From: Isoetes taiwanensis
Lineage: Eukaryota; Streptophyta; Lycopodiopsida; Isoetales; Isoetaceae
Reading direction: 5' to 3'
Assembly: GCA_021234155.1 (NCBI GenBank)
Contig: JAJEKV010000097.1
Location: 932,001-996,000, forward strand
DNA length: 64,000 nucleotides
Positions 9,048-23,070 of the stretch are shown here, in pieces. The notes under the pieces were generated by a model. That model was not told the DNA's origin, did no database searches, and saw nothing but the letters and a program-made list of their open reading frames with translations. Numbering within the stretch: position 1 is the stretch's first letter; each line of letters starts with the position of its first letter. Position numbers and translations under genes: made by a program.

Positions 9048-10530
9048 CTATGTACGGATCCGTCTCTTTTTTGGGCGACCTGGTGGCTTACATGTGGTAG
9101 GAGGTTTCAGATTTGTCCCTTCTTCTAAGACATCTTCAAATGGAAATATTGTGCCTACATAAGCATCACCCCGTGCCTTTAACGAATATCCTGGATGAGC
9201 ATACTCTTGTGGTCGTCTTTTCAACCAGAGGATTGCTCTTACTGCATGAGCACAAGGAATTCCTTTATACTGCCATGCACAACAACTGCATGTATAATGT
9301 TCAAGATCCATAATCCGTCTATGCTCTAGTGTGATATTCAAATACAATGCCATTTGAAGGTAAGATTCTGTACTGCCTAGCCCGAGTAACTGACTCTGTT
9401 ATGCGCTCCTCCTCCTCAGGCACTAATGTATAAGCTGCATTTTGCCCTGCAGATACCAATGCTTGTCTAGCTTCATTACCTCGTTTGTAAAATCTCTCCA
9501 TCAATGATTGTCTAATGTCAGTAAACATGGCAATAATTGGTTTTTCCCTTGCTTCAAGCAATATAGAATTCATAGATTCTGATATATTTGAAATAAGGTG
9601 ACCAAAGCGTGTCCCTGGAAATAAGCTGTAGCCCAGCACTCAGGTGGTGTAGTTTCTAGCAACCAATCTGTTGCTACAATATTAACTTTCCTCATGTTAG
9701 AAATTTGCTCATCATATTCAAAGATTGTATTTGCTCCTGCCGCTTCCCAAAAGAAATGCAGGAACTCAGTATTACTGCATTTCTTCTTAAGGTTTGCCTC
9801 AAGATGTCTCATGCAATATGCATTTGGAAAGCCAGGTAAAACAACATACAAAGCAACCCTTGTCTCTGTTTGATACAAATGTAAGCCCTGCTTCTACATG
9901 TAAACTACTCCGCAGATGCTGTAAAAACCAAATCCAATTCTCTACATTCTCATTGTCTATTATTCCAAATGCCACAGGATAAAGTCCTTATGTGGCATCT
10001 AAACATGTAGCACAAATCAAATGTCCGATTAAAAAGGTGCCATCCAATCCCAAGAAAGGCCTGCAACTCACAAAACTAGTAAGACAAGCTCCAAAGGCAA
10101 AGAATACTTTGTAAAAATGTCCACCACATTCTTCAAAAGCAATGTGACTTCTGGGATTGCTCTCTAAGATTTTTTGGCAATATGCATATAACTTTCTGTA
10201 TCCTCTTTGATAATCTGCATTAATAGTTGTCATGGCTATCTCTTTTGCATATGTCACTGTAACACCTGTTTCTCTGCGAAAATCATCAATCAACTCAGCA
10301 GGTTTATAATGTCGATGCTCCCTGAATTTATCCTGATACTTCATGGCTAACAATCTTGCCGAGGCTTCTTTGTTATTCAATTGTTGAACACCACTACATG
10401 TGTGTTCTCCTACTGTCCGAACTACACATCTTGGCCCTCCAGCAATGACAGAGCTGAATAAATTCCATTGGCAATGCTCATCTTTACACTTAACCCTGTA
10501 TCTCAATTTATTGAATTTTATGACCACAAA
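9048..10530 (-). pseudogene. MuDR/MULE transposase, frameshifted and nonsense-mutated
   Basis: Read on the minus strand, pieces in three frames reconstruct a MuDR-type transposase. It starts with the zinc-binding N-terminal region (VKCKDEHCQWNLFSS, then CVVRTVGEHTCSG). Next comes the start of the DDE core, FLGLDGTFLIGHL, with the first Asp, followed by an in-frame TAA at about 9988-9990 and more core (GLYPVAFGIIDNENVENW). After frameshifts the chain resumes through SNISESMNSILLEAREKP, with the catalytic Glu, and ends in a SWIM zinc finger (YTCSCCAWQYKGIPCAHAV, CxC...CxH) and a basic tail. At the position where the family normally has S-D-R, the relic reads S-N-R, so the second catalytic Asp is lost as well. 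Terminal inverted repeats were not found. Alternatives are FAR1/FHY3-like domesticated proteins, but the decay argues for a dead transposon. Confidence 0.82.
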
Positions 10531-10988
10531 TTCAGTATGTGATGCAATGGCTTATTTTTAACCTGCAGTTTTAAGATCTGATAGAGCATCAACTTGCATT
10601 TCTTTTTTTAATTGCGGCATTGGATCCAATTTTGATTACCGTGATCTTCTTTTCTTTCAAAACAAAACATGCAAATACAGCAATCAATTACTGAAGATGT
10701 TTCCAAGCATGAAATCTTCAACGAACCCCTTTCTTTGACAAATCCTCTTCTTTTCAACACTCCTTTTTCTAGTCCTATAGCCCTATTTAGATAATTGATT
10801 CAGGATAATGCTTTGCCAAAGCATCATAATCTGATTTTGGAATGGTGATATTCTGGCGCGAAAGGAATAGTCATTGCTACAGAAAGAAAGAAGGGTATTT
10901 TGATAATTTTTGTAAATACAGTGGTACTTTAATAATTATATTAAGATAAGATATAAAGGTTTAGATGGGCTGTTGCCCTTGCATGTGC
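10531..10988. other. Spacer upstream of the transposase relic
   Basis: Probably includes remnants of the MULE 5' region. No terminal inverted repeat or other gene could be supported. Confidence 0.35.
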
Positions 10989-10989
10989 C

Positions 10990-11060
10990 GTCTCTTATCT
11001 TATCTTATCTTATCTTATATCCCGTTGGGTTCCCGTGGGCTAATAATAATAATAGTCTAA
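10990..11060 (+). repeat. (TCTTA)n and (TAA)n tracts around a LINE-tail-like motif
   Basis: Five TCTTA units at 10991-11018 are followed by TCCCGTTGGGTTCCCGTGGG and then (TAA)n. The central motif resembles the LINE 3' end seen at 48241 (CCCATAGGTTGATTGGTCTC, then CGTGGGCGATAAAAATAA), with a TAA-type tail. It is more diverged than the other copies. Confidence 0.4.
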
Positions 11061-11465
11061 ACTATATAATTGCTATAGGCAAAATGCCTTGAGAATATTA
11101 TCTTATATTCCTTCTTATCTAGGTGACACTTCTCTAAGCCCATACAGGGAAAAAATCAGGAAAGTAACTTGCATCAAAAAATGAAAATTACAAGGGCGAT
11201 AAATGTCCAGCCCTGAAAGTATACTTGCTGCTAAATTTAAGCAGGTTCGTAAATTTATTGTGTGTTTGATCTTCAAAAATGTCTTTGGTGCAGGCTTCAT
11301 CTCCGGATGGCTAGCCTTAATGAGCTGTGGGAGATAGTAGCATGCATAACCTTTGTTTTCTATGATGATAGAAGAGTAAGCTTTTCTCCTTTTTAGATAT
11401 ATTTGTGGCACAACCTAGAGGAATTAAAATAGCTAGATTAGTTTTTCCTGTAGCAATCTGGAGAA
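11061..11465. other. Unassigned flank of the inverted duplication
   Basis: Unique sequence outside the left arm; no feature recognised. Confidence 0.4.
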
Positions 11466-12180
11466 GCCAAAGCCATGTTAAAACCACACCAACAATAATA
11501 TAGACTTGATATAAGCTTGTCGCATAGGTGAATGCGGATCTTGGCATGGTTGCAAGAGCATAAATAGAGAGGAAAATCGTATTCCCTCTGCATAAATGCT
11601 AGGGTTTGAGATAGAGCGACACACATCTTGGTCAGAGAACTATGGGTAGTAGAAGAAAAACTAAAAACGAGAGGGAAAGCTATGGCGAAAGGCAAGAATA
11701 GGGAGTTGGAGCATGTAGACCTATAGCTGCATCTGTCTTGTATATGCAGACAACATGAAGAAGAAAGTATAAAAAACAAGAATAATTGCTTAAGATGGTC
11801 GGCCAGAGAATAAATAATTTTGACATACCTATAGCAACGTTGTAAACGAATACAAAAGATCTGATTTGAGGAAACCAACATATATATGCATGCATCCAAC
11901 AAAGCCCGAAAATCACCTGATGTATCTATGCTACAACAATTGTACCATAAAGCATATACATGCAGTGCTACGATTAAAAAATGACCACACTATAATTTGC
12001 TACGACTATGTTCATAGTGTCCAAGCCTTGTAAAGCAACAATTCAGTCTTTTGAAGAAGTTTTGCTAGAAGACCAATCCATCCTACAAATCAATTCAATG
12101 ACTGATTAGGTTGTGATTGTAATAGAGTGCCCTGAGATGTTAAACGACAGGAGCGAGACATGAATAACTAAGCTTTACGT

Positions 12181-12202
12181 CATCAAACGCCGGCGTTTGA
12201 TG
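12181..12202. other. 22-bp perfect palindrome (left-arm copy)
   Basis: A perfect dyad with CG-rich centre (ACGCCGGCGT) and flanks CATCAA/TTGATG. The same palindrome lies in the right arm at 17797-17818. The solo LTR inserted 7 bp away from it. Confidence 0.8.
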
Positions 12203-12209
12203 CCATCTT

Positions 12210-12814
12210 TGTTTGGGGTCCGGGCTCGGGATCGCCTGAGGGACAGATCTCTGTGAGATCCTTGAAGTCCGGCAGGGTAAATCCTGAGGCACTCTTGTCA
12301 CGCGGGATTTTTGCTAACAGAGGAAAGAACAAGAAAAACTCAGATAAAACAGCAATTGCAATACACAATGAAACACACAAGACACTTGTGGAGAACACGG
12401 CAATCCATTGATCAAAACAAGTGTACAATGAAGGCTCAAAAGAGCGCACAACAGGCGACCAGCATGTCTGCTCTGTAGTGACACAAAGAACACTATGAAC
12501 CCTTTTTTGAAGGAGCAAAAATGCTACAATATATAGGAACACGGAGTGGCCTACGGCCCTGAATCTGATCCTCATCATGACAACGCGTGCTCCACTACTT
12601 GGGCACTCGAACAGGAATCTGAGCTGTCCGCGACCGTGCTAACAGACAAGTAGTGGCCCGCCGTGGGTCCTACCTTTGGGTCTTCTGCTTCTTGGAGGAG
12701 CTTTGACCCGCCGTGGCGCCTTGTGGATCCCTCTTCTTGGACACCGTGGCCAGTGGGGCCTCGCCCTCATGCAGCAAGTATAGACCTGTGTGTCTGCCAG
12801 GCACAGGGCTAACA
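12210..12814 (-). mobile_element. Solo LTR, 605 bp, with 5-bp target-site duplication
   Basis: The right arm of the inverted duplication gives the uninterrupted target. The left arm carries an extra 605 bp with ends TGTT...AACA, flanked on both sides by ATCTT (12205-12209 and 12815-12819), present once in the empty site. Canonical TG...CA ends plus a 5-bp TSD identify an LTR retrotransposon. The absence of internal domains shows it is a solo LTR formed by LTR-LTR recombination. On the minus strand it runs TGTTAGCCC..., with a TATA-like CTATATATTG near 12527-12536 in mid-LTR, so minus is the likely transcription direction. Family (Copia or Gypsy) cannot be told without internal sequence. Confidence 0.92.
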
Positions 12815-13501
12815 ATCTTCGTGCCAATTTCCCAAGGTTATCTAATTTTCATGGCCTTAGATATGGGAAAATGAAGATCTAACAATTCCTTATAGTGCCA
12901 TGTCAGAGTGACACATGGATAGGCTAGAATTGCCTAAAAGGTTGTAGGCCCGGTAGGGCTACTGTGCTAAAAAAAACTTTTTTTTGGTACCAAAATTTTG
13001 CTTTTGGCTGGAAAATGACATGTTCAACGGCGTCACTGGCGGTTGAAAGAAAGTAGATACCTCCCCTAAAAAAATTTTTAGTAAGTAGATGTGTCGATTT
13101 GGAATCTGTATTTTTGGGATGTCCCTGTATTTATTATGGCAACCCTAATTATAAAAATTAGGATTTGGACTGAGCTTTTATTTGGTTAGAGTTGCCATAC
13201 AAGAAATTTATTGCAGCGATCAAGGCCGCCGTGAACATTTCTCTTCATTCGTCTTGTCAATATGTTTAGAAACATACATAGTTTAGACATGCATATATCA
13301 TCTTGTGTTCTAAAAAAGAGTAATGTGTGACTAAAAAGTGACAATGTAAAGTAATTGCCTTTCCAAACCTGTGAAATTGGACCTATTATTATCGTCCAAC
13401 ATATATATTAATGCAATTTGTGAAACACATTCAAATTACAGATACCTTTTGTCTCCCCATGAGGAGACTAAAACTATAAATGGTTCGAATGAAATTCTAA
13501 C

Positions 13502-15318
13502 AACTTCATGCAGAATGCCATCTCACTATTGGATTCCTTTTCCTTAGCATCTGGTATCTTCGTTGGTTGGCAGAAGTGTACTGCATTGTGGACGCAGGAT
13601 ACTCCAGTTCCACCGAGTGTTACTGCATTTCCATGGAAGGTCCTTCCTCATGGCAAAGCAACCAAGCTTCTTGGTATTCCTGTGGGGATTCATATTTCAG
13701 CTGGAGATGCGTGGGATACTGTTGTTAAGGGCTTGGAAAAGCACTTGTTCTGGTGGTCCACAGCTAAACTGTCCATGGCAGGTCGAATTACTGTAGCCAA
13801 ATCAGTGTTGAGTGGCACACATGTGTATATGGCTTCAGTTATATTGGCACCACAAGCAAAGATGCAGCTCATCATCAGAATTGTTCGGAATTTCATCTGG
13901 GGTGGCACAGAAGAAGGGGCTGATGTCAAGGTCAGTTGGGCGAAGTGCATCTTACCAAAGCACTGTGGGGGACTTGGGATGATCGACTTTCTCCTACAGA
14001 GCAAAGTATTAATTTCCAAGTTCATCTGGAGGATCTTGAATAATGTTGATGTGTCTCCTGGCTCACGACTTCTGTCCCAATCATTGCAGCTTTGTGTCTC
14101 CTTTGGCTCTCCTTCTATCAAGGCACTGCTTCCATGGGCTCTTTTCTATCCGTTGTCAGCTTATCCTAATGCGTCTCCTTTCCTCAGAGGGTTGCTTGAT
14201 GCTTGGAATATTGTGCGTACGCTTTTCCATCTCCACCCTATGGCAAGAAGTTTTACTGGAGCTAGTTGTTGGTGGATCCCTTTGGGTGATAACCAAACAG
14301 ATGCGCCTTTGGTAGCAAATAGTTCATCCCCCGACACGTGGGAAACTGAAACTAGGGTGTGTGCTTACAATTTCGCATGGTACGTGAGACACGATTGTCG
14401 ACATGGGAAGAATTCGGGCAAAGTTCCTTCTTTTAAGATGGGATCGCATAATTTGGCGTGCACAGTCATTGCCATTCTTCCTCCTATACCACAAGTAGTG
14501 GCTTCCCATCTCCGGGTGGTTCATGAGAATGTTAAGGTTGAGCATTTGGTGAATTCTATGTATAAGATCCTTCTTATGCGGCAGAGGTGTTGCCCCCCTC
14601 ACAAAATGGCCTTTGGTGGTACCAAAGTGAATCAAAGAAAAGTAGTTTGAACCGGGTTTGGGACAAGTTACTTCATCCAAAGTTGTCGGGTTTTGTGGTG
14701 GCGTGATCATCCATAGATGTGTGCGCGTCAATGTTTTGGTCCACAAATTTCGTCCCCGAGGTGCCAGGGACGTGCCCTTTATAAAGGGCTTCCAGAGGGA
14801 TGAGACAATCGAGCATTGTTTCTTCTTATGCCAAAGATGCTAGATCGGCTTGGTTGTGGCTTCGTGAGTCTTTTTGATTGCAGTTTAAATAGTCAACAAG
14901 TCTTATTGGCGGTGTACCCAAGTTCTTGGGACAATATGGCAAAGAGGGCATTTCACTTAGCTTCAAAGATGGATCATTTGGTCAACGTGGAAAAGAAGAA
15001 ACCTCTTTATTTTCAAGGGCCATAGAGCCCCCGATGCTCAAGTGCTTATTGAAGCTAAGCAACGCATCGTCAAAGCATATATATCTTCCTCTGTAAAGGA
15101 TGAAGTGAAGAATCGTATTTGGGTACACTATCTTCAGATTAACACTTATATGTAACTCATTTACATGTTGTGTGCTGTAAGGTGGCGGGTGGTTTTGCTC
15201 TGTGGACAATTTCTCCACTGGGTTTTCAGTCCCCCATCTCTGTTGCTCGTTTCTGATGATTAATAAAGTTTCACGTCCTTCAAAAAAAAAAAAAAAAAAA
15301 AAAAAAAAACTTCATGCA
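13502..15318 (+). mobile_element. 5'-truncated L1-type LINE with poly(A) tail and 11-bp TSD
   Basis: The element body is 13513-15309, flanked by AACTTCATGCA at 13502-13512 and 15308-15318. The right arm of the inverted duplication shows the empty site with one copy. The 3' end has an AATAAA at 15262-15267 and about 28 A. The 5' end begins inside the reverse transcriptase. Severe 5' truncation, poly(A) and a variable-length TSD are hallmarks of target-primed reverse transcription by plant L1 elements. Confidence 0.95.
13513..15153 (+). pseudogene. LINE ORF2 C-terminal part: RT thumb and zf-RVT domain
   Basis: The frame opens inside the reverse transcriptase (IFVGWQKC), then reads KLSMAGRITVAKSVL and KVSWAKCILPKHCGGLGMID, the conserved region after the RT palm in plant L1 ORF2. 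After a frameshift near 14600 it continues with WYQSESKKSSLNRVWD and a zf-RVT-like part (ETIEHCFFLCQRC) near 14800-14850. Further stops follow before a terminal frame ending at about 15153. The catalytic YADD lies upstream and was never inserted. The ATG at 13508 belongs to the target-site duplication, not to the element. Not functional. Confidence 0.85.
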
Positions 15319-15571
15319 TATGATGTTATATTAATATGGTTCTTATATTCTTAAACTAGGAAGGCTAGTACTAGGTAAATTTCAACATGTTAAAAGTTAG
15401 TCACCATTGACAAGTGGTCTAAATTCTTAGTTTTTTTCAATGGTTCCTTAATTTCTTATAGGTAGCTATATTTTGTTGTTCATAACCGAAAACAGTTCCC
15501 TTTCCTTTAATTTCCCTTATTGGAACATTTCCCTTTCATTTAGATCCCTCGCCACATCGCCCTAGTTTTAC

Positions 15572-16844
15572 CAAAAATAAATTGTGTCCTATTTTTTTTA
15601 TGCGTCAAATTATAGGAAAGTAAAGAAACAGTAATGCATATACTCACTTGCAGTGGGCATAAACCTTCTGCTCTTTGAGGCCTCAGCAAATGCAATGTGG
15701 GTGCTAGAGAGAGCGCCAAAACAAGGGCTTGGACTATGATATCCAAGTGCTGGTGTCCGGATCAAGGATATAATGGAAAGTCTTTGAATTTATATATTTT
15801 CCCTATTTTGAAACCAAGATTGGGAAGGCAATAATGATCCGGCCAAGGCCATAGCTATGAGCGTCGATCGACTCAGATAGCAGCTCATTAGCTAACTTAT
15901 ATTCTCGCAGCATGAAATGGGCATCGTAGAGCTCGAATATCCTGATGGAATGGGCACCATAGAGCTCCGGTTGCACCATGCATGTTAGATTTTATTAACC
16001 CAATGTTAAAAAAAAGTAAGAAAGAGGAAATTGATGATCTCATTGTGGTGGTTAGAATTTAGACCCTTATAATGGGGTGTACTCCATCATGTACCTTTTA
16101 CTGCATAAGCCCAACAATTTTCTCCTTCACACTTGCACATTGAAATAATATGTGCCATTCATATAGTTTTCAGCAGCCTATTTTCATAGCTTAAGTGTGT
16201 AAGATTAACCAGCTCCACACAAAGAGACTTCCCTCATGCCTCCTCGTAATGTAAGTGACATTGAAAATTCAAGGCCAATAGCAGGCTCTCGTGATAATAT
16301 TCAGAGCAGGTGTGGAAATGGTGCCTGGATTACATTGTTTCACACAGAAAAATAAAATTTTGAATAGCACTGGCTGGAAACAATGAAAGTCAAGCCAGGT
16401 CTTTGTCTAAAGGTGCAAGCATATGAAGAGGAAAAGGTTAACACAATTGGCAATTTCTTTTTCTTAAGGGTTTCCAGACTTCTATTTTCAGCCATGATCA
16501 TGCGATCTATATGTAGGAAATTTGATATCTTCTCAAAAGAATTGATCTTGAGGACTCCAGATTTTTGAAGGTATTTCTGTTGATTGGGCATTAGTATATT
16601 AGTGTAGGCACAAGATCTTACATTGATGCAATAAGATCTTATATTGATAAAAAATTTCTAGAAAGATGTAAATTGATGGGTGTGGAAGATTGTATTTGCC
16701 TTTCACATTTTTATGTTGAACATGAAGTTAATTGAGTGGTCGATGACGTTAATTGAGTATGAAGGAATTGTATATCATGCAATCAAGAAAGTAATAGTTT
16801 TCAACAAGGGCTCCCGCGTCATAATTCCACATTGGAAAGTCTTT
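15572..16844. other. Spacer of the inverted duplication, unassigned
   Basis: Unique sequence between the arms. On the minus strand a 33-codon frame from 15746 (MDIIVQALVLALSLAPTLHL...) meets a good splice donor (CTGCAA|GTGAGT, near 15645), so an unidentified small first exon is possible. I did not find downstream exons. Nothing else is supported. Confidence 0.35.
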
Positions 16845-18533
16845 AAAACTAGGGCGATGTGGCGAGGGATCTAAATGAAAGGGAAATGTTCCAATAAGGG
16901 AAATTAAAGGAAAGGGAACTGTTTTCGGTTATGAACAACAAAATATAGCTACCTATAAGAAATTAAGGAACCATTGAAAAAAACTAAGAAAGTTTTTAGA
17001 CCACTTGTCAATGGTGACTAACTTTTAACATGTTGAAATTTACCTAGTACTAGCCTTCCTAGTTTAAGAATATAAGAACCATATTAATATAACATCATAT
17101 GCATGAAGTTGTTAGAATTTCATTCGAACCATTTATAGTTTTAGTCTCCTCATGGGGAGACAAAAGGTATCTGTAATTTGAATGTGTTTCACAAATTGCA
17201 TTAATATATATGTTGGACGATAATAATAGGTCCAATTTCACAGGTTTGGAAAGGCAATTACTTTACATTGTCACTTTTTAGTCACACATTACTCTTTTTT
17301 AGAACACAAGATGATATATGCATGTCTAAACTATGTATGTTTCTAAACATATTGACAAGACGAATGAAGAGAAATGTTCACTGGCCTTGATCACGTAATA
17401 AATTTCTTGTATGGCAACTCTAACCAAATAAAAGCTCAGTCCAAATCCTAATTTTTATAATTAGGGTTGCCATAATAAATACAGGGACATCCCAAAAATA
17501 CAGATTCCAAATCGACACATCTACTTACTAAAAATTTTTTTAGGGGAGGTATCTACTTTCTTTCAACCGCCAGTGACGCCGTTGAACATGTCATTTTCCA
17601 GCCAAAAGCAAAATTTTGGTACCAAAAAAAAGTTTTTTTTAGCACAGTAGCCCTACCGGGCCTACAACCTTTTAGGCAATTCTAGCCTATCCATGTGTCA
17701 CTCTGACATGGCACTATAAGGAATTGTTAGATCTTCATTTTCCCATATCTAAGGCCATGAAAATTAGATAACCTTGGGAAATTGGCACGAAGATGGCATC
17801 AAACGCCGGCGTTTGATGACGTAAAGCTTAGTTATTCATGTCTCGCTCCTGTCGTTTAACATCTCAGGGCACTCTATTACAATCACAACCTAATCAGTCA
17901 TTGAATTGATTTGTAGGATGGATTGGTCTTCTAGCAAAACTTCTTCAAAAGACTGAATTGTTGCTTTACAAGGCTTGGACACTATGAACATAGTCGTAGC
18001 AAATTATAGTGTGGTCATTTTTTAATCGTAGCACTGCATGTATATGCTTTATGGTACAATTGTTGTAGCATAGATACATCAGGTGATTTTCGGGCTTTGT
18101 TGGATGCATGCATATATATGTTGGTTTCCTCAAATCAGATCTTTTGTATTCGTTTACAACGTTGCTATAGGTATGTCAAAATTATTTATTCTCTGGCCGA
18201 CCATCTTAAGCAATTATTCTTGTTTTTTATACTTTCTTCTTCATGTTGTCTGCATATACAAGACAGATGCAGCTATAGGTCTACATGCTCCAACTCCCTA
18301 TTCTTGCCTTTCGCCATAGCTTTCCCTCTCGTTTTTAGTTTTTCTTCTACTACCCATAGTTCTCTGACCAAGATGTGTGTCGCTCTATCTCAAACCCTAG
18401 CATTTATGCAGAGGGAATACGATTTTCCTCTCTATTTATGCTCTTGCAACCATGCCAAGATCCACATTCACCTATGCGACAAGCTTATATCAAGTCTATA
18501 TTATTGTTGGTGTGGTTTTAACATGGCTTTGGC
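16845..18533 (-). repeat. Right arm of the large inverted duplication (uninterrupted)
   Basis: Reverse complement of the left arm, without the retrotransposon insertions. It therefore serves as the empty-site reference for both. Homology ends abruptly at 18533 outward (CATGGCTTTGGC, then divergence) and at 16845 inward (AAAACTAGGGCG). No flanking TSD was seen at the outer ends. Confidence 0.93.
17797..17818. other. 22-bp perfect palindrome (right-arm copy)
   Basis: Same dyad as at 12181-12202, intact in the arm lacking the LTR. Confidence 0.8.
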
Positions 18534-21067
<2,534 letters not shown>

Positions 21068-21250
21068 TCTGTTCTACAGATTGTTTACAAATAGTATAAG
21101 GGAACAATATAAGGTGAATTGGATTGTCTCTTTGTTTTATGAGTATCTGAAGTTTCTCATTGTTTTATGAGCATTTGAAGAATCTGTTGTGCTTCATCTG
21201 TTCTAACAGGTTGTTTACAAACAGTATAAGGGTAATAATATAAGGTCCAG
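21068..21250. repeat. ~130-bp tandem duplication (partial second copy)
   Basis: GTTTACAAATAGTATAAGGG near 21083 recurs near 21212 as GTTTACAAACAGTATAAGGG, with CTGTTCTA before and AATATAAGGT after both. Confidence 0.7.
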
Positions 21251-21640
21251 ATCAGCGATGTGGCATTCCAGCTCGAGCTCCCTCCAGCTGTTCATCTCCA
21301 TCTAGTATTTCATGTTTCACTATTGGAGCTCTACACAGTTAATCCTTTTTCAGATCGCGTTCCTCCGCCACCACCACCAGTGGAATGTTCATGAGGAGTT
21401 CGAGGTTCGAGAGATTTTGGACTCCAAGTTTCTGCGTCGACGATTGTATTACTTTGTCAATTCGAAGGTTACTTACGAAGCGATAGAAATTGGGAGCCTG
21501 CCAAGAGTCTGACTAATGCTCCTGATAAAATTGCAAAGTTTTACAAATGTTACTCGAATAGGCCAAATTCGCGTCAGGCTCCAGCTCCAAGGATTTGTCG
21601 CCATCATAAGAGGGGAATGGTGTGATGACCATATATCCAA
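21251..21640 (+). mobile_element. Ty3/gypsy fragment: integrase C-terminus and chromodomain
   Basis: Translation in shifting frames gives ISDVAFQLELP, then VFHVSLLELYTVNPF and a proline run (PPPPPPVE), followed by EEFEVREILDSKFLRRRLYYF. The order integrase C-terminal SH3-like fold, Pro-rich hinge, then chromodomain is that of chromoviruses. Catalytic integrase and the rest are missing. A related copy lies at 58680-59345. Confidence 0.75.
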
Positions 21641-21659
21641 TTCATTTTTTAGCAAAGGC

Positions 21660-23070
21660 AGAACTTTGCCGAGGTTGCATATTAGTTTCTCTCTCTAGCA
21701 CCTCACTTTCTCTTTCTAAGTTATTCTATCTCTACTTTTCTTGTCTTTGAGCTTTTGAAAGCAAGGTGGTCCACTTGTGTTCTGCGTATAAACTATCTGA
21801 GTGTCTACTAAAGGGTTTTTCATTCCCTATTTTGTACTCATAATAAGTGGTATCTACTATTTAGCTCACTTATATAGTTGAAAAGGGTAAACAAGGCATT
21901 TTTATGCATATGATGATAAGGATTTTTTCAAAATTGGCCCTCACTTTCTCTCTCTAGCTTTCTTTGTCTTTGAGATGTTCGAACTCAATATTCAAATTGG
22001 GCGGGCACGATTATGGGATAATGGGATGGTGGGGTTTGTATAGATGCAATAGTAGTTCTGACTCAATCATTGGTTTCAATTACTAGCTATCTTTTATTCA
22101 ACTGTTTTTTAGCAACTCTGAACTGCAATCGGTGTAAGAGCTATGCAACACAGATGGATATGATGTAGGGTCCAATAATATTGTACATGACCAGGCTCTT
22201 GTACTGAAAATAATGGCGGATAAGGTGGAGATGGTAGACATGTCAACACAAACCTCCCATGACCACTTTTGTAAGATGATGACAATTCATAGGCTACCTT
22301 GGACACAAATGACATGTCATCACGAACCTTGAATCTGCATGTCGTCAACATTGCAGAGAGGGAGGATTGCTCAGAAATGGAGGAGGCCATGCATTTCCTT
22401 AAAGACATCATATATATACATGCGGAGAACATTATATCTGCTACTAGAGTTATAGCAGCCCGTACAGATTGCCTTCGACATCTCTTAGTGCACTTTGGAG
22501 ACACACTTTCTCATCTATGTGTTATGTGATAGTTTATTCAGGAGGTATAACTATGATTTTAGATCATTGGCTTTCTGATCCTTGACTAGATTGTGTAGCC
22601 TTGTCTTCTTCCTCATTCGTTTGTTGGAATGTGCTTTAGTTTTTATTTTATTTTACTTCATACATCGTAGAGGGACCTTGCCCCTAATTTTTTTGTGCTT
22701 AATGCTTATGCTTCTTTATCGTCTCATTATGAACCTATGCAAAAACGAGGAAAATACGCAAAGAATATGCAAGAATTAAGGAAGAAAGATGCCAAGATCG
22801 GCAAAGAATCTGCAGGAAACAAGAATACAATAGTCTGAAGGCAAGCAGGAACATGAGAGAGATGGCCAAAAGGCTCAAGTTAGGGCGTTGAACGGAATGG
22901 TTCGACAAGAAGAAGGTGCCTACTAGGCCAATCTGTCGCGATCAAGGCCACTCCAATGGGCAAGATTGTGCCAAGTGTCGCATATGTATGTAGGTTCTAG
23001 AATATTCTAGACCCTCCTAAAATCAATTTTGCATATGAAGAAGATATGAAAGAATGTCTTTAATAAGTAT
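21660..23070. other. Intergenic, unassigned
   Basis: No gene supported. A Lys/Arg-rich stretch at 22740-22900 has coding-like periodicity but no recognisable family. Confidence 0.35.

Larger units (their letters stand above)
11466..15571 (+). repeat. Left arm of a large inverted duplication (interrupted)
   Basis: The arm is reverse-complementary to 16845-18533 with very few mismatches. It is interrupted by a solo LTR (12210-12814) and an L1-type LINE (13513-15309), both with target-site duplications. Subtracting these two insertions plus one TSD copy each leaves about 1.69 kb, equal to the right arm. Hydrophobic reading frames inside the arms have no family resemblance I can name, so I leave them uncalled. 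Confidence 0.93.

Noticed and set aside
11115-11916. Hydrophobic frames in the left arm, repeated at 18083-18883 in the right arm
   Set aside because: They are the same DNA read twice. Hydrophobicity comes from T-richness, and no transporter family motif could be matched.
12183-12578. 131-codon frame on the minus strand
   Set aside because: Lies wholly inside the solo LTR.
13508-13512. ATG as start of a LINE protein
   Set aside because: The ATG is part of the host target-site duplication, not of the element.
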